From an uncultured Cellulophaga sp. (lineage in GTDB: Bacteria > Bacteroidota > Bacteroidia > Flavobacteriales > Flavobacteriaceae): DNA of 64,000 bases. The stretch is taken from assembly GCA_947496695.1 (NCBI GenBank), contig CANMEI010000005.1, forward strand, positions 62,001-126,000. The letters run 5' to 3'. Below are positions 47,383 through 56,584 of this stretch, piece after piece. Both the position numbers and the translations under genes were made by a program. Numbering within the stretch: position 1 is the first letter of the stretch; every line of letters begins with the position of its first letter. The notes below the pieces were generated by a model. That model searched no databases, was not told where the DNA came from, and saw only the letters and a program-made list of their open reading frames with translations.

Positions 47383-47682
47383 CTACTTATTTTCTAAAAT
47401 ACAATCATATTCTACGATATAATCTGTATTATTTTTTTGCATAGCATTTTTAATTTCTTTATTTTGATGTGCTAATACAGTCAATTTTTTATTTTCTAAA
47501 GTTGCTTCTGTATATAAACTTTCAAGATTTTTAGAAGCAACTTTATCTATACTTTTGAGCTTTTCAATACTAATAAAAATGCTATTATTAGCTTCCATTA
47601 AATGTTTAATATGGTTTCTAATTAAATTAACATTTTCCCAATTTAGGTCTCTCTTCAAGAGAGTGAACTCCACATTCTTCAT
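47383..47682 (-). CDS. Small STAS-like protein
   Basis: The 99-residue product has no signal or membrane segment. The alternating pattern, with IFISIEKLKSIDKVASKNLESLYTEA in the middle and LTVLAHQNKEIKNAMQ after it, fits the STAS fold of anti-anti-sigma factors or of the FIST-linked STAS proteins. The usual phosphorylated Ser/Thr of the DSSG motif is not evident (DKVAS at this place). It lies 109 bases downstream of the LytTR regulator, at the end of the NO-signalling cluster, and may be a protein-interaction switch of that pathway. Moderate certainty on family, low on role. Confidence 0.55.
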   Translation of the reverse strand: MKNVEFTLLKRDLNWENVNLIRNHIKHLMEANNSIFISIEKLKSIDKVASKNLESLYTEATLENKKLTVLAHQNKEIKNAMQKNNTDYIVEYDCILENK

Positions 47683-47791
47683 TTATTTCAATCGGCATAA
47701 TATATTAAATTTAGGTCTACATTAATATTATTAGGAAATTTTAGAGTGTTATTAAATTAAGTATTCGATTTATAAGTTTTTAATGAATTTT

Positions 47792-48511
47792 TTATAATAG
47801 GTTTAACCTTCTCATAAGTTCAGGTCTGTTTGATCGACTAATTGGAATTACATTTTTTTCAATTAAAACACTGTTATCTTCAATATCAATTATTTTTGTA
47901 AAATTAATAATAAATGAACGATGTATTTGTAAAAAAATACTGTCAGGCAATTTTTCTTTAATACTTTTTAGGGTATTATGTACGCGATAAGTTTTCTTAA
48001 TTGTCTTAACATCAATATAGTCACCTTTTGCTTCTACAATTAAAATTTCATCTAATTTTAGTTTTATAAGTCTTCTATCAATATTAATATAAATATCTTC
48101 ATCACTATTTAAAGTTGTTTGTGATACAATACTTTCTTTTGTTTTGTTTAAGTTCTTTTCTAAAGCTTTTTTAACTTTAATAATAGATTTTTCAAAACGA
48201 TCTTGTGTTATTGGTTTTAATAAATAATCAACAATATGCTCATATTCATAAGCCTGAATAGCAAAGTTAGTGTCAGATGTAGTTAGTACAATTAAGGGAG
48301 GGTTTTTTAATGTTTGTACAAAGTCTATACCCGTAAAACCAGGCATATGTATGTCCAGAAAAATAACATCAACAGTATTTTGGTTTAAAAATTTAATTGC
48401 TTCCATAGCATTTGAAAATGAATCTAAAACATTTAAATTAGATATTTTAGAACATAGTTGTTCGACAATAGCTCTTGCGGTAGCTTCATCATCTACAATA
48501 ATACAATCCAT
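47792..48511 (-). CDS. LytTR-family response regulator
   Basis: The 239-residue product has a receiver domain (1-120: acidic pair in IIVDDEATAR, phospho-acceptor Asp in VIFLDIHMPGFTG, Lys in LLKPIT) and a LytTR DNA-binding domain (about 135-239; LIVEAKGDYIDVKTIKKTYRVHNTLKSI, FLQIHRSFIINF). It should bind DNA when phosphorylated. It comes 5 bases after the Hpt gene, so it is the likely output of a phosphorelay that includes the two kinases upstream. Targets are unknown. Confidence 0.93.
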   Translation of the reverse strand: MDCIIVDDEATARAIVEQLCSKISNLNVLDSFSNAMEAIKFLNQNTVDVIFLDIHMPGFTGIDFVQTLKNPPLIVLTTSDTNFAIQAYEYEHIVDYLLKPITQDRFEKSIIKVKKALEKNLNKTKESIVSQTTLNSDEDIYINIDRRLIKLKLDEILIVEAKGDYIDVKTIKKTYRVHNTLKSIKEKLPDSIFLQIHRSFIINFTKIIDIEDNSVLIEKNVIPISRSNRPELMRRLNLL

Positions 48512-48516
48512 AATAG

Positions 48517-48837
48517 TTATATTTTTTTGGTGTAAGTGTCAATCTTCTCTAAGATAGTTAAAAATTTATCTTTAAGCTTGTCATCTCCTTTCTTCAAATC
48601 TTCTTCATATAGAACAGCTAATTTATAATCTTCAGTAAGACTTAATATATTTAATTTATGTTTTAATTTATGTACAATTTCAGCAGTTTCTTTAAACTTA
48701 TTTGCGTCTATTGCTTTTTGGTATTCTTTTCTTTCTAAAGGAATTTCTTCTTTAAGAACAGAAATAAATTTCATTTCAAATTCTATGTCATCGCCAGAAA
48801 GTTCTTTTATGTAATTAAGATTTGGTTTTTGTTCCAT
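48517..48837 (-). CDS. Hpt-domain phosphotransfer protein
   Basis: The 106-residue product is all-helical and carries an Hpt-type motif AEIVHKLKHKLNIL with phospho-acceptor His56. Stand-alone Hpt proteins pass phosphate between receiver domains. The gene is 1 base after the stop of the second kinase and 5 bases before the LytTR regulator, a very tight arrangement. Neither kinase in the operon has its own receiver domain, so the separate CheY-like protein at 54006-54407 could be the intermediate. That path is inference. Confidence 0.8.
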   Translation of the reverse strand: MEQKPNLNYIKELSGDDIEFEMKFISVLKEEIPLERKEYQKAIDANKFKETAEIVHKLKHKLNILSLTEDYKLAVLYEEDLKKGDDKLKDKFLTILEKIDTYTKKI

Positions 48838-48838
48838 A

Positions 48839-49900
48839 CTATTTTTTTAAAGTGAAATGAAAAATTGTACCTTGATTTTCTGCTGAAGATAGCCATATTT
48901 CTCCTTCGTAAATATTTACTACTTTTTTTACTAAAGCCAAACCTATACCAGTTGCATTAGATTTATTTTCTAATTTTTTAAACATAGAAAATATACTCTC
49001 TTGATGTTTTTTAGCGATTCCTTTACCATTATCAGTAATGCTAAATTTCCAAAATTCATCATAATTGATACAATCAATAGTAATAATTCCTTTTTCAAGG
49101 TGTTCGGTTGCTGTAATAGCATTAGTTATTAAATTTTTAAAGAGTTGTTCTACTTTATATTTTTCAACATACATAGTAGGTAAACTATTTATAACCTCAA
49201 TACTTATGGTTTCAGGATAAAATATAGTTTTTTTAATTTCATCAATTAATTTGTTTAAATCTAAATAAATTTTTTTCTCTTCAAGTGAATCAATTACTGC
49301 ATGCCTTAAAATACCTTCAATTAAAGAATCCATTTTTTGAAGGTTTTGAGTTATAAGATTACAGTTTTCTATATTGGTTTCAGAAAAATTCTTTTTTTCA
49401 TCTTCTACAATCCAATAAAAAAGTGCATTTATATTTCTTATTGGAGATTTTAAATCATGAGAAACCATATGCGCATAATTATTCAAAGCAGCATTTTGAC
49501 GCTCTAAATTTTTAAGCATTTTGTTGTTTTCTGCAGTCATTTTCACAATATCTTTAGCTTGTTTTTCTATTTTATTGGCAAGCTCAATTGGGTCTAGTTC
49601 TATTTCTGAAAGTGCTTTATTATCATTTTTAGATTTTTCATCTGAACTATTTAATATATGAATAGCTTTTTCAAGAATATTTAATGTTTTCTTTTGACTT
49701 TCAGTTTCAGCACGTAAATCTTTATTTGCTTTAGACAATTCAGCAGAACTAAGTTTTATAGCTCTTTGTATCATATTAGCTTTTTCATCATAATCTGAAT
49801 ATGATTTATCAATAGCATCTATAAAAAGCACAAGCTCCTCTGAATCTTTTAAATTCTCAGGTATATATTTTCTAATTTGTCTTTTTAAAAGTGAGTGCAT
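48839..49900 (-). CDS. Histidine kinase without membrane or PAS domains
   Basis: The 353-residue product is soluble. A coiled-coil N-terminus (about 20-140, rich in Lys/Glu) leads to a HisKA domain with phospho-acceptor His in AHMVSHDLKSPIRNIN. The HATPase domain has NLITNAITA, DNGKGIAKKHQESIF and GIGLALVKKVV. It has no input domain, so it probably senses through a partner. The start codon overlaps the FIST gene stop (TAATG), a translational coupling that makes the FIST protein the best candidate. NosP proteins in other bacteria are likewise coupled to a kinase. Confidence 0.9.
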   Translation of the reverse strand: MHSLLKRQIRKYIPENLKDSEELVLFIDAIDKSYSDYDEKANMIQRAIKLSSAELSKANKDLRAETESQKKTLNILEKAIHILNSSDEKSKNDNKALSEIELDPIELANKIEKQAKDIVKMTAENNKMLKNLERQNAALNNYAHMVSHDLKSPIRNINALFYWIVEDEKKNFSETNIENCNLITQNLQKMDSLIEGILRHAVIDSLEEKKIYLDLNKLIDEIKKTIFYPETISIEVINSLPTMYVEKYKVEQLFKNLITNAITATEHLEKGIITIDCINYDEFWKFSITDNGKGIAKKHQESIFSMFKKLENKSNATGIGLALVKKVVNIYEGEIWLSSAENQGTIFHFTLKK

Positions 49901-51033
49901 TATTCGCTAATAAGAGTTAATGTCATTGTTTGATTATGTAATTTACACTCTTTTTGATTAGAAAATGGTGATAATTCTCCATAGGAATAAAATCCTGTTG
50001 TTATAGATTGATTACCAATAACTTCAATAACTTCTTCAATTTCCTCTTCAGTTCGTTGATTCATAACAAGCTTTCGGCCAATACAACTAACTAAAAGGGC
50101 AAGTTCTGGTTTTGTTTTTCTATTTTGCATGGCATACATAGCTGCTTTTGAAGCACCATCAGCAATATCATCAACTGATGACATCATTAATTGAACAATT
50201 GCATTTTCAGGCACATCACCAGCTAAAATCATTGTATTATTACTTTCATCAATATTTAATATTGTACGAACAACGTTTTCTTCGGTATTATTTATTCTAA
50301 GGCTTAATGGATATAATAATGCTGCTTGGGGTAGTTCATTTGCTTTTTCACCTAAATAAGTTTTATATAAGTCTAATGCAGGTTTATGATCAAGTTCAAA
50401 AAGAATGTTGCCTTTTGATTTTGTTATAATACGCTCTGGCCCAAATGCCAACCAACCACCATAATTGGCGCAAGTAATTTCTAAACTATCACCATAAAAA
50501 CCGATAGCTATAATTTCACCTTCTTTTGGGTTTTGATTGTATGATGCTAAGGTTTTTTCAAATCTAGCATCGTCACCACATAAACCTCCAGATATTTTAA
50601 TACTATTTCCTATATTTTTTTCAAGGCCTTTTATTAAACTACTTCCGTTGACAAAACTACCTTCTGACACGATAAAAATATGCTTTAAATTAATTTTATC
50701 AAATGTAGCGGTTAATGCTCTGCCTAATTTTTCAGAGTCGTTATCAAAATCTTTTATATTTTTTGAATGGATAGTGTAGTTGCTTTTTTCAAACTCTATA
50801 GCCGTTACAGCAATACTATTATCATTAACACTTTCTTTTAATATTTCACCTGAAGTTGTACCAAAAACAATATTTCCGGTAGGGAATAATTCTTTAATCT
50901 CATTATAAATGGTAGGTGATTCTAATAAATACCTGTTGCCAAAAACTAAAACTAAAGGATTATTAAGTTTTGGTTTGTCTGAAATAAAATTCCACCCTCC
51001 ATTTTTTATTTTGTAAGCCTGTACAGTCTTCAT
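49900..51033 (-). CDS. FIST-domain protein (NosP-type sensor)
   Basis: The 377-residue product has FIST_N (about 25-215: NIVFGTTSGEIL, IFIVSEGSFVNGSSLIKGL, GGLCGDDARFEKT) and FIST_C (about 215-370: DHKPALDLYKTYLG, ILAGDVPENAIVQLMM, CIGRKLVMNQRTEEEIEEV, CKLHNQTMTLT). FIST proteins of the NosP group bind heme and nitric oxide and control a co-encoded kinase. The heme-binding residue is not certain from sequence. At the site where many relatives read SHGW it has YGGW (about 191-194), while the late LHNQTM histidine is kept. The PAS-kinase stop lies 2 bases upstream and the second kinase overlaps downstream. Confidence 0.88.
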   Translation of the reverse strand: MKTVQAYKIKNGGWNFISDKPKLNNPLVLVFGNRYLLESPTIYNEIKELFPTGNIVFGTTSGEILKESVNDNSIAVTAIEFEKSNYTIHSKNIKDFDNDSEKLGRALTATFDKINLKHIFIVSEGSFVNGSSLIKGLEKNIGNSIKISGGLCGDDARFEKTLASYNQNPKEGEIIAIGFYGDSLEITCANYGGWLAFGPERIITKSKGNILFELDHKPALDLYKTYLGEKANELPQAALLYPLSLRINNTEENVVRTILNIDESNNTMILAGDVPENAIVQLMMSSVDDIADGASKAAMYAMQNRKTKPELALLVSCIGRKLVMNQRTEEEIEEVIEVIGNQSITTGFYSYGELSPFSNQKECKLHNQTMTLTLISE

Positions 51034-51035
51034 AA

Positions 51036-53390
51036 TTATTTTTTTAGTGAAAAGAAAAATGTTGTTCCTACTCCAATTTCACTCTCGAGCCATACTTTAC
51101 CTTCGTATAAATCAATAATTTTTTTAACAATAGACAGACCAATACCAGTAGATCTTTCTTTATTACCTACAGATTGAAAAATTTTAAATATTTTTTCATG
51201 GTATTCTTTAGGAATACCTACACCATTATCTTTTATACTAAATACCCAATGTGTCGGTGTTTCTTCACAACCAATTTCAACAAGTCCTTTTTCTTTTTCA
51301 ATATGTACTACAGCATTACTTAAAAAGTTTTGGATAAGTTGATGTATTTTGGTTCTATCTGCAAAAATAGTTGGTAGTTTGTTTGTGACTATAATTTTTA
51401 CATGTTCAGGTATAAATATAATATCAGTAATTTCTGTAATAACCTCATTAACATCAACTGAGCTATTTACAATAGTATCATTATTTATAGTTGAATATTT
51501 TAGGATACCATCAATTAAATTATCCATAGCCTCAACCTTTTCTTGCATCATTTTTAGGTTGTACTTGCCAGCTTCATCTAATACATCTGTATAATCTTCA
51601 TTTAACCAAGAGCAAAGTGCATTAATACTTCGCAATGGTGATTTTAAATCGTGAGAAACAATATGTGCATACTCTTGCAAGCCTTGGTTACTTTTTTCTA
51701 ATTCTTGAACTAATTGTTCTTTTTGGTTTTGAAATGTTTTTTGTTCTGTAATATCTAAATGAATACCTAATGACCCTATTACTTTACCAGTTACATCATA
51801 TTTTGGAGCACCACTAATAAGCCAGTGCTTTAAATTTCCTTTGGCATCTATTACATCTATCTCGTATGAGTCAGATTTTCCGTTAAGTCTACTTGCTAAT
51901 TTACTAGTAACAATATCTTCATTAACTATTTTAATAATATCAGTTGCTTTTTTACCTATAATTTCTTCTTCAGGAATGCCAGACATTTTAGTGAAGGATT
52001 GGTTAACTGTTTGTACAATCTCATTAGTGTCTACTTCAACTAAACCAAGGTTCATATTAGCAATAATACTTCGATATTTTTCTTTTTCTGATTCTAAATT
52101 TTGTTTGTAGTTTCTAGAAATTGTAACATCAGTATAGGTCCATAAATGGCCAGTATATTTATTTTCACTAAATATTGGTATAAAATCACGTTCAAGTATT
52201 CTGCCATCTGCCATTTCTATCTCATCAGATAAAACTAATTTTTTATTTTCGACAATAGCATTAGCTCTTTCTATTTCAGCCTCAGGGTTTTTAAATAATG
52301 ATTTAGTTTTTTTTATAGCTTTTACACAATCAAACCCTTTAAGCTTTTCAGGAGATATATTTACACTAAATATATCATGAAACATTTTATTAGTTAATGT
52401 TATTTTTCTGTTTTGATCTTCAACAAGAATACCAGTATGGAGGTTTGCTATAAGTTTTGATAATCTATTTTCAGAATCTTGTAATTGTTTTTCAGCTTCA
52501 ATTTCATGAGTGATATCTTCAATCATGCCAACTTTATAATCGATACTTCCATTTTGGTTTCTAACAATACTAATGGCAGTTTTTCCTAAAATAAAGCCAC
52601 CATCTTTTTTGAAGTATTTATAAATAATAGAAAAATTATCAATCTCTCCGTTTTCTAATTTTTGAAATAATGATTCTCTTTGCTCAGGATCTTCGGCGGC
52701 AGAAACGTCATGAATAGACATTGTTTTTAATTCTGCCTCAGTATAACCCAATAGGTTTATGAAAGTATTATTAACCTTAATGATATTTTTATTTTGTACT
52801 AATACAATGCCTAAAGGAGAGTTTTGTACAATAATATCTAATTGTTTTCTTTGTTCTCCTAAGAGTTGTTTAATTTCAGTTTCTTGATTTATATCTCTAA
52901 TAACACCTTGTGCACCAATAGGTTCGTGGTTATTATTAAATATGAGGCTTGCATTTATTTCTACATATTTTTCAATGCCTTCTGTTATAACTAATTTTGC
53001 ACGATAATTTTTTATGGTGCCAACTTCAACAAGAGATTTGAATGAATTATAGGTGTATTCAACATAATCTTTATGAACAAAACTATTTAAGTTTATTTTT
53101 TCTACAGAAATATCTGCACATAAAAATTCTTTAGCAGCAGCGTTCATTTTAATAATATTTCCGGTCATATCCATGACCACATAAGGGTCAATTAGGTTTA
53201 CGAAAATACCATCTAACTCATTTACTTTTTCAGCAAGTATATCTTCAAGTCTGTTATTAGCTTCTTTTAAGTGACGTGTAGTATCGTATAATTCTTTTGA
53301 TTTTTCTTCAAGAATACTTTCAGCTTGCTTTCGCGCTTTAATTTGCCTTGCTAATGCTTTTTTTAATACAGTAACTTCTTTACTATCCAT
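51036..53390 (-). CDS. Multi-PAS histidine kinase of the H-NOX operon
   Basis: The 784-residue product is cytosolic. A basic coiled-coil N-terminus (about 1-55) is followed by four PAS modules (about 55-185, 185-305, 310-430, 435-550). Next come a coiled linker, a HisKA domain (AHIVSHDLKSPLRSINAL) and a HATPase domain (NFLSNAVVH, DNGVGIPKEYHEKIF, GIGLSIVKKI). I chose ATG 53390 (MDSKEVTVLKK); it overlaps the H-NOX stop by 8 bases. Kinases next to H-NOX are normally inhibited by the NO-bound sensor, so NO control is expected. It lacks a receiver domain of its own. Confidence 0.92.
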   Translation of the reverse strand: MDSKEVTVLKKALARQIKARKQAESILEEKSKELYDTTRHLKEANNRLEDILAEKVNELDGIFVNLIDPYVVMDMTGNIIKMNAAAKEFLCADISVEKINLNSFVHKDYVEYTYNSFKSLVEVGTIKNYRAKLVITEGIEKYVEINASLIFNNNHEPIGAQGVIRDINQETEIKQLLGEQRKQLDIIVQNSPLGIVLVQNKNIIKVNNTFINLLGYTEAELKTMSIHDVSAAEDPEQRESLFQKLENGEIDNFSIIYKYFKKDGGFILGKTAISIVRNQNGSIDYKVGMIEDITHEIEAEKQLQDSENRLSKLIANLHTGILVEDQNRKITLTNKMFHDIFSVNISPEKLKGFDCVKAIKKTKSLFKNPEAEIERANAIVENKKLVLSDEIEMADGRILERDFIPIFSENKYTGHLWTYTDVTISRNYKQNLESEKEKYRSIIANMNLGLVEVDTNEIVQTVNQSFTKMSGIPEEEIIGKKATDIIKIVNEDIVTSKLASRLNGKSDSYEIDVIDAKGNLKHWLISGAPKYDVTGKVIGSLGIHLDITEQKTFQNQKEQLVQELEKSNQGLQEYAHIVSHDLKSPLRSINALCSWLNEDYTDVLDEAGKYNLKMMQEKVEAMDNLIDGILKYSTINNDTIVNSSVDVNEVITEITDIIFIPEHVKIIVTNKLPTIFADRTKIHQLIQNFLSNAVVHIEKEKGLVEIGCEETPTHWVFSIKDNGVGIPKEYHEKIFKIFQSVGNKERSTGIGLSIVKKIIDLYEGKVWLESEIGVGTTFFFSLKK

Positions 53391-53925
53391 TTTGAAGTAT
53401 ATCAAATTTAACTTCAGTTCCGTCTTCTTTGATAAGTTCGTAATTTATAATTGCGGTACCATTAAAATGCTCAAACGTTTTTTCAATTAAACCGTGTGCT
53501 AATCTGTATAAACCTCTAGATGATGTATATATCATAGAGATAGAAGTATCTGTTTTATCTAATATTTTAAAACTCGGAAGTTCAGCATCTGGATAAAGTT
53601 TTTTTACATGTACATGAATATGGTCTTCAATAGCATATAAAAGATCAATTGGATTAGTGTAGTTTTGTATAACCTCTGGATGCGATTTTCCTAAACCATC
53701 AAAAAGATATAAACCAAATGCATAAATTAGATCACCCATTGGAGCTTTAACCTCATCACTAAGGTTAGTAATAAGGCTGACCATTTCATTAAAATTATAG
53801 GTACCTACAGAAGTGTAAATTCCTTCGGAGGGTAAATTAGAGTTTTCAATAATGGTATCAACAACCTCTAAACCAAATTTAGATTCAACCATTTCTAAAA
53901 ACTCAGTAAAAACAACACCTTTCAT
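53383..53925 (-). CDS. hnoX: H-NOX (heme nitric oxide/oxygen binding) sensor
   Basis: The 180-residue product is a stand-alone H-NOX domain with the N-terminal KGVVFTEFLEMVESKFG and YTSVGTYNFNEM. The proximal heme ligand is His104 in IHVHVKKLYP, and the YxSxR heme-propionate clamp reads Tyr133, Ser135, Arg137. The position matching the oxygen-stabilising distal tyrosine of thermophile H-NOX appears to be leucine (about 142), which fits a NO-selective sensor. It shares 8 bases with the kinase gene downstream. The CheY-like gene lies 80 bases upstream. Such pairs control biofilm or motility in other bacteria; the output here is probably the LytTR regulator. Confidence 0.95.
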   Translation of the reverse strand: MKGVVFTEFLEMVESKFGLEVVDTIIENSNLPSEGIYTSVGTYNFNEMVSLITNLSDEVKAPMGDLIYAFGLYLFDGLGKSHPEVIQNYTNPIDLLYAIEDHIHVHVKKLYPDAELPSFKILDKTDTSISMIYTSSRGLYRLAHGLIEKTFEHFNGTAIINYELIKEDGTEVKFDILQNG

Positions 53926-54005
53926 AAAAATTTTCTTAACATTTTCTACAAAGTAGGAAATATATTACTTTTAATGAAAAAAAATGTTGTGAAATGACAA
54001 ATAAC

Positions 54006-54407
54006 CTATGCCTTCACTAGCTCGTTTGTTTCCCAGTACTCAAAAACACTCTTTAATTTTGTTTCGTAATCTTCATATTTTAAGGGCTTTATTACATACC
54101 CAGCAATACCAATTCGGTAACATTCTAACAAATCGGCTCTGTTTTCAGATGTTGTTAAAATAATAGTAGGAAGGTATTTGTATTTATCATCAGCTTTTAA
54201 AATTTCTAAAAACTCAATTCCGCTCATACGTGGCATGTTTAAATCTAAAAGAATAATGTCAGGTAATTTAGTAGTGTTTTTTAAAACTTCTAAAGCTTGT
54301 TCCCCATTTTTGGCTTCTATTATATTATGTTTTAATTGAAGTTTAGAAACTGTTCTTTGCAATTTCATTGTTTCAATTGTATCGTCTTCAATAAATAATA
54401 CGTCCAT
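54006..54407 (-). CDS. CheY-like single-domain response regulator
   Basis: The 133-residue product is only a receiver domain: acidic pair in FIEDDT, phospho-acceptor Asp in ILLDLNMPRMSG, Thr in ILTTSEN and Lys in VIKPLKYEDYE. The LPTIILTTS and GYVIKP features place it near the Rcp1/CheY-like group used by multi-PAS and phytochrome-type kinases. With no output domain it probably works as a phosphate shuttle or protein-binding switch in the H-NOX pathway. It is encoded 80 bases upstream of H-NOX, close enough to be in one transcript. Confidence 0.9.
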   Translation of the reverse strand: MDVLFIEDDTIETMKLQRTVSKLQLKHNIIEAKNGEQALEVLKNTTKLPDIILLDLNMPRMSGIEFLEILKADDKYKYLPTIILTTSENRADLLECYRIGIAGYVIKPLKYEDYETKLKSVFEYWETNELVKA

Positions 54408-54566
54408 AGTTTTGATATTTGATACAAAGATTAGATATATTTATTATTTAAAATTCAATTTATAGGTGAATAACTATTTAGTGTCGTTGAATGATTTTTT
54501 TTATAAGTTAAATAGATTTTTAGTAAAAAGTAGTACTTTAAACAATATTTTTTTAAACCTCATAAT

Positions 54567-56033
54567 TTGAATACATATCTAGTTTCAAGCATAATAATAG
54601 TTTATTTTATTTTCCTGATGGTTATTGCTTATTTTACTTCAAAAAATAGGAGTGATGAAACCTATTTTACAGGCGATAGACAGTCACCTTGGTTTCTAGT
54701 TGCTTTTGGAATGGTAGGTGCTGGTTTATCAGGAGTTACATTTGTTTCATTACCAGGTATGGTAGGTAATAATTACTTTTATTTTTATCAATTTATATTA
54801 GGGAACATCGTAGGGTATGTTTTTATAACTTTTGTATTAATTCCGTTATATTTTAAATTACGTTTGGTTTCTATTTATGGTTTTTTAAAAGACAGATTTG
54901 GGGTTAAATCATACAAAACGGGGTCTTTATTTTTTTTAATTTCTCAATCTTTTGGTGCGGCATTACGTTTATTATTAGCATCAAAAATTTTACAGTATGC
55001 TTTGTTTGATAAATTGAGCATACCTTTTCCAATAACAGTTATAATTATTTTATTATTGGTATGGTTATACACCAATAAGTCAGGTATTAAAACAATAGTA
55101 TGGACTGATACTATGCAAACTACATTTTTAATATTAGGAGCTGTAATTACAATATATAGTATAACAACATCATTAGAATTTTCATTTTCAAATACCATAA
55201 CAGAAATCACTACTCATAAGTATTTTAATATTTTTAATTGGGACGGAAGCTCTGGTAATAATTTTTATAAACAATTTATTGCAGGTATTTTAGTAGCTAT
55301 AGCAATGGTTGGTTTAGACCAAAATATGATGCAAAAAACACTTACCTGTAAAAACCAATGGGATGCTCAAAAAAATACACTTACCTATAGTTTGATTTTA
55401 GCTTTAACTCAGTTTTTATTTTTAGGTTTAGGAGTGCTATTATACATTTATGCTGAAAAAAATGGAATAGAATTATTAATAAATGAAGAAGGGAAATTAC
55501 TTAAGACAGATAATTTATTTCCTAATTTGGCATTAAATCATTTAGGTATTTATGCAGGAGTGTTCTTTTTATTAGGAATTATTGCAGCATCATTCTCTAG
55601 TGTTGATTCTTCATTAACTGCACTAACAACATCATTTACATATGATTTTTTAGATCTTTCAACTAAGTCAACTGATGATAAAAAGAAATTAAAAAACAAA
55701 GTTCTGTTTGGTTTTTCGGTAGTAATATTTGTAATTATAATGTTGTTTTCAAATAGTAAGGGCGATGTAATTTCATTAATATTTAAAGTAGCTGGATATA
55801 CTTACGGACCATTGTTGGGCCTATATATGTTTGGTATGTTTTCGAAAATGAAGGTGATTGATAAATGGGTGCCTTTTATATGTATAAGTTCTCCTATTAT
55901 TACATATTTATTAAGTATTTATTTATTGGAGTATTTTGAGTTTGATTTTGGCTTTGTAAATATTGCGGTAAATGCGAGTATTACCATAATTGGTTTGTTA
56001 TTAATTAGAAAAAAAGTTGTTTTAGAAGCTTAA
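54567..56033 (+). CDS. Sodium:solute symporter (SSS family), complete
   Basis: The 488-residue product has about 13 membrane helices and the SSS pattern: AYFTSKNRSDETYFTGDRQSP after helix 1, GMVGAGLSGVTFVSLPGM, VWTDTMQT and a VGLDQNMMQKTL segment in the middle. SSSSxD-like sodium-site features are present in SFSSVDSSLTALTTSF. The frame starts with TTG at 54567; no in-frame ATG is near the expected N-terminus. Substrate is unknown, and it is not closely similar to the broken symporter at 27239-28039. It is a single-gene unit diverging from the NO-signalling cluster. Confidence 0.88.
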   Translation: MNTYLVSSIIIVYFIFLMVIAYFTSKNRSDETYFTGDRQSPWFLVAFGMVGAGLSGVTFVSLPGMVGNNYFYFYQFILGNIVGYVFITFVLIPLYFKLRLVSIYGFLKDRFGVKSYKTGSLFFLISQSFGAALRLLLASKILQYALFDKLSIPFPITVIIILLLVWLYTNKSGIKTIVWTDTMQTTFLILGAVITIYSITTSLEFSFSNTITEITTHKYFNIFNWDGSSGNNFYKQFIAGILVAIAMVGLDQNMMQKTLTCKNQWDAQKNTLTYSLILALTQFLFLGLGVLLYIYAEKNGIELLINEEGKLLKTDNLFPNLALNHLGIYAGVFFLLGIIAASFSSVDSSLTALTTSFTYDFLDLSTKSTDDKKKLKNKVLFGFSVVIFVIIMLFSNSKGDVISLIFKVAGYTYGPLLGLYMFGMFSKMKVIDKWVPFICISSPIITYLLSIYLLEYFEFDFGFVNIAVNASITIIGLLLIRKKVVLEA

Positions 56034-56197
56034 TATAGCTTTTGAAGAGTATTTAACTACATTTTTAAGTTTATAACTATTTAATTTATAGTGAATTGTA
56101 ATTGTTTTGTAATTTACTTAAAAAAATATTGCAAAATAAATATGGAAAATAGTATATTTGCACCCGCAAACTAGAATAATAAATTTTGTTTGTAAAT

Positions 56198-56271
<74 letters not shown>

Positions 56272-56584
56272 CAAAAAACCTCTGATGTTAATCAGAGGTT
56301 TTTTTGGTTTTACACCAATATTATTTTTTGTTTTTATTTCCTGAAATTTAAAATTACATTTTACTATTTCAAAACCTTATTCTTTAATATCACCATTTTT
56401 AAAATAGTAGTAATAAAACATGTATTTGAGTTTTATTCAAAAAACAAAGAGTTTTGTAGTGAATATAGTAATAATTTGATACTTATGGTGGTTTTAATTT
56501 CTTAACGTATAGTTAATAATGTATTTTAGTTTTACTAATAGTCAAATACTAAGTTTGACTGTTACTAATTAACCGAAACACTAT
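56272..56584. other. Intergenic region after the tRNA
   Basis: This 313-base region contains the tRNA terminator (56273-56304). The rest is A+T-rich and must contain the promoter of the nuclease gene; I see no exact consensus element and no integration-type repeat of the tRNA 3' end. Confidence 0.5.
56273..56304 (+). terminator. Terminator of tRNA-Arg
   Basis: A perfect 14-bp stem (56273-56286 with 56291-56304; core CCTCTGAT/ATCAGAGG) has a 4-base loop and a T-run, directly after the tRNA. Confidence 0.9.
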
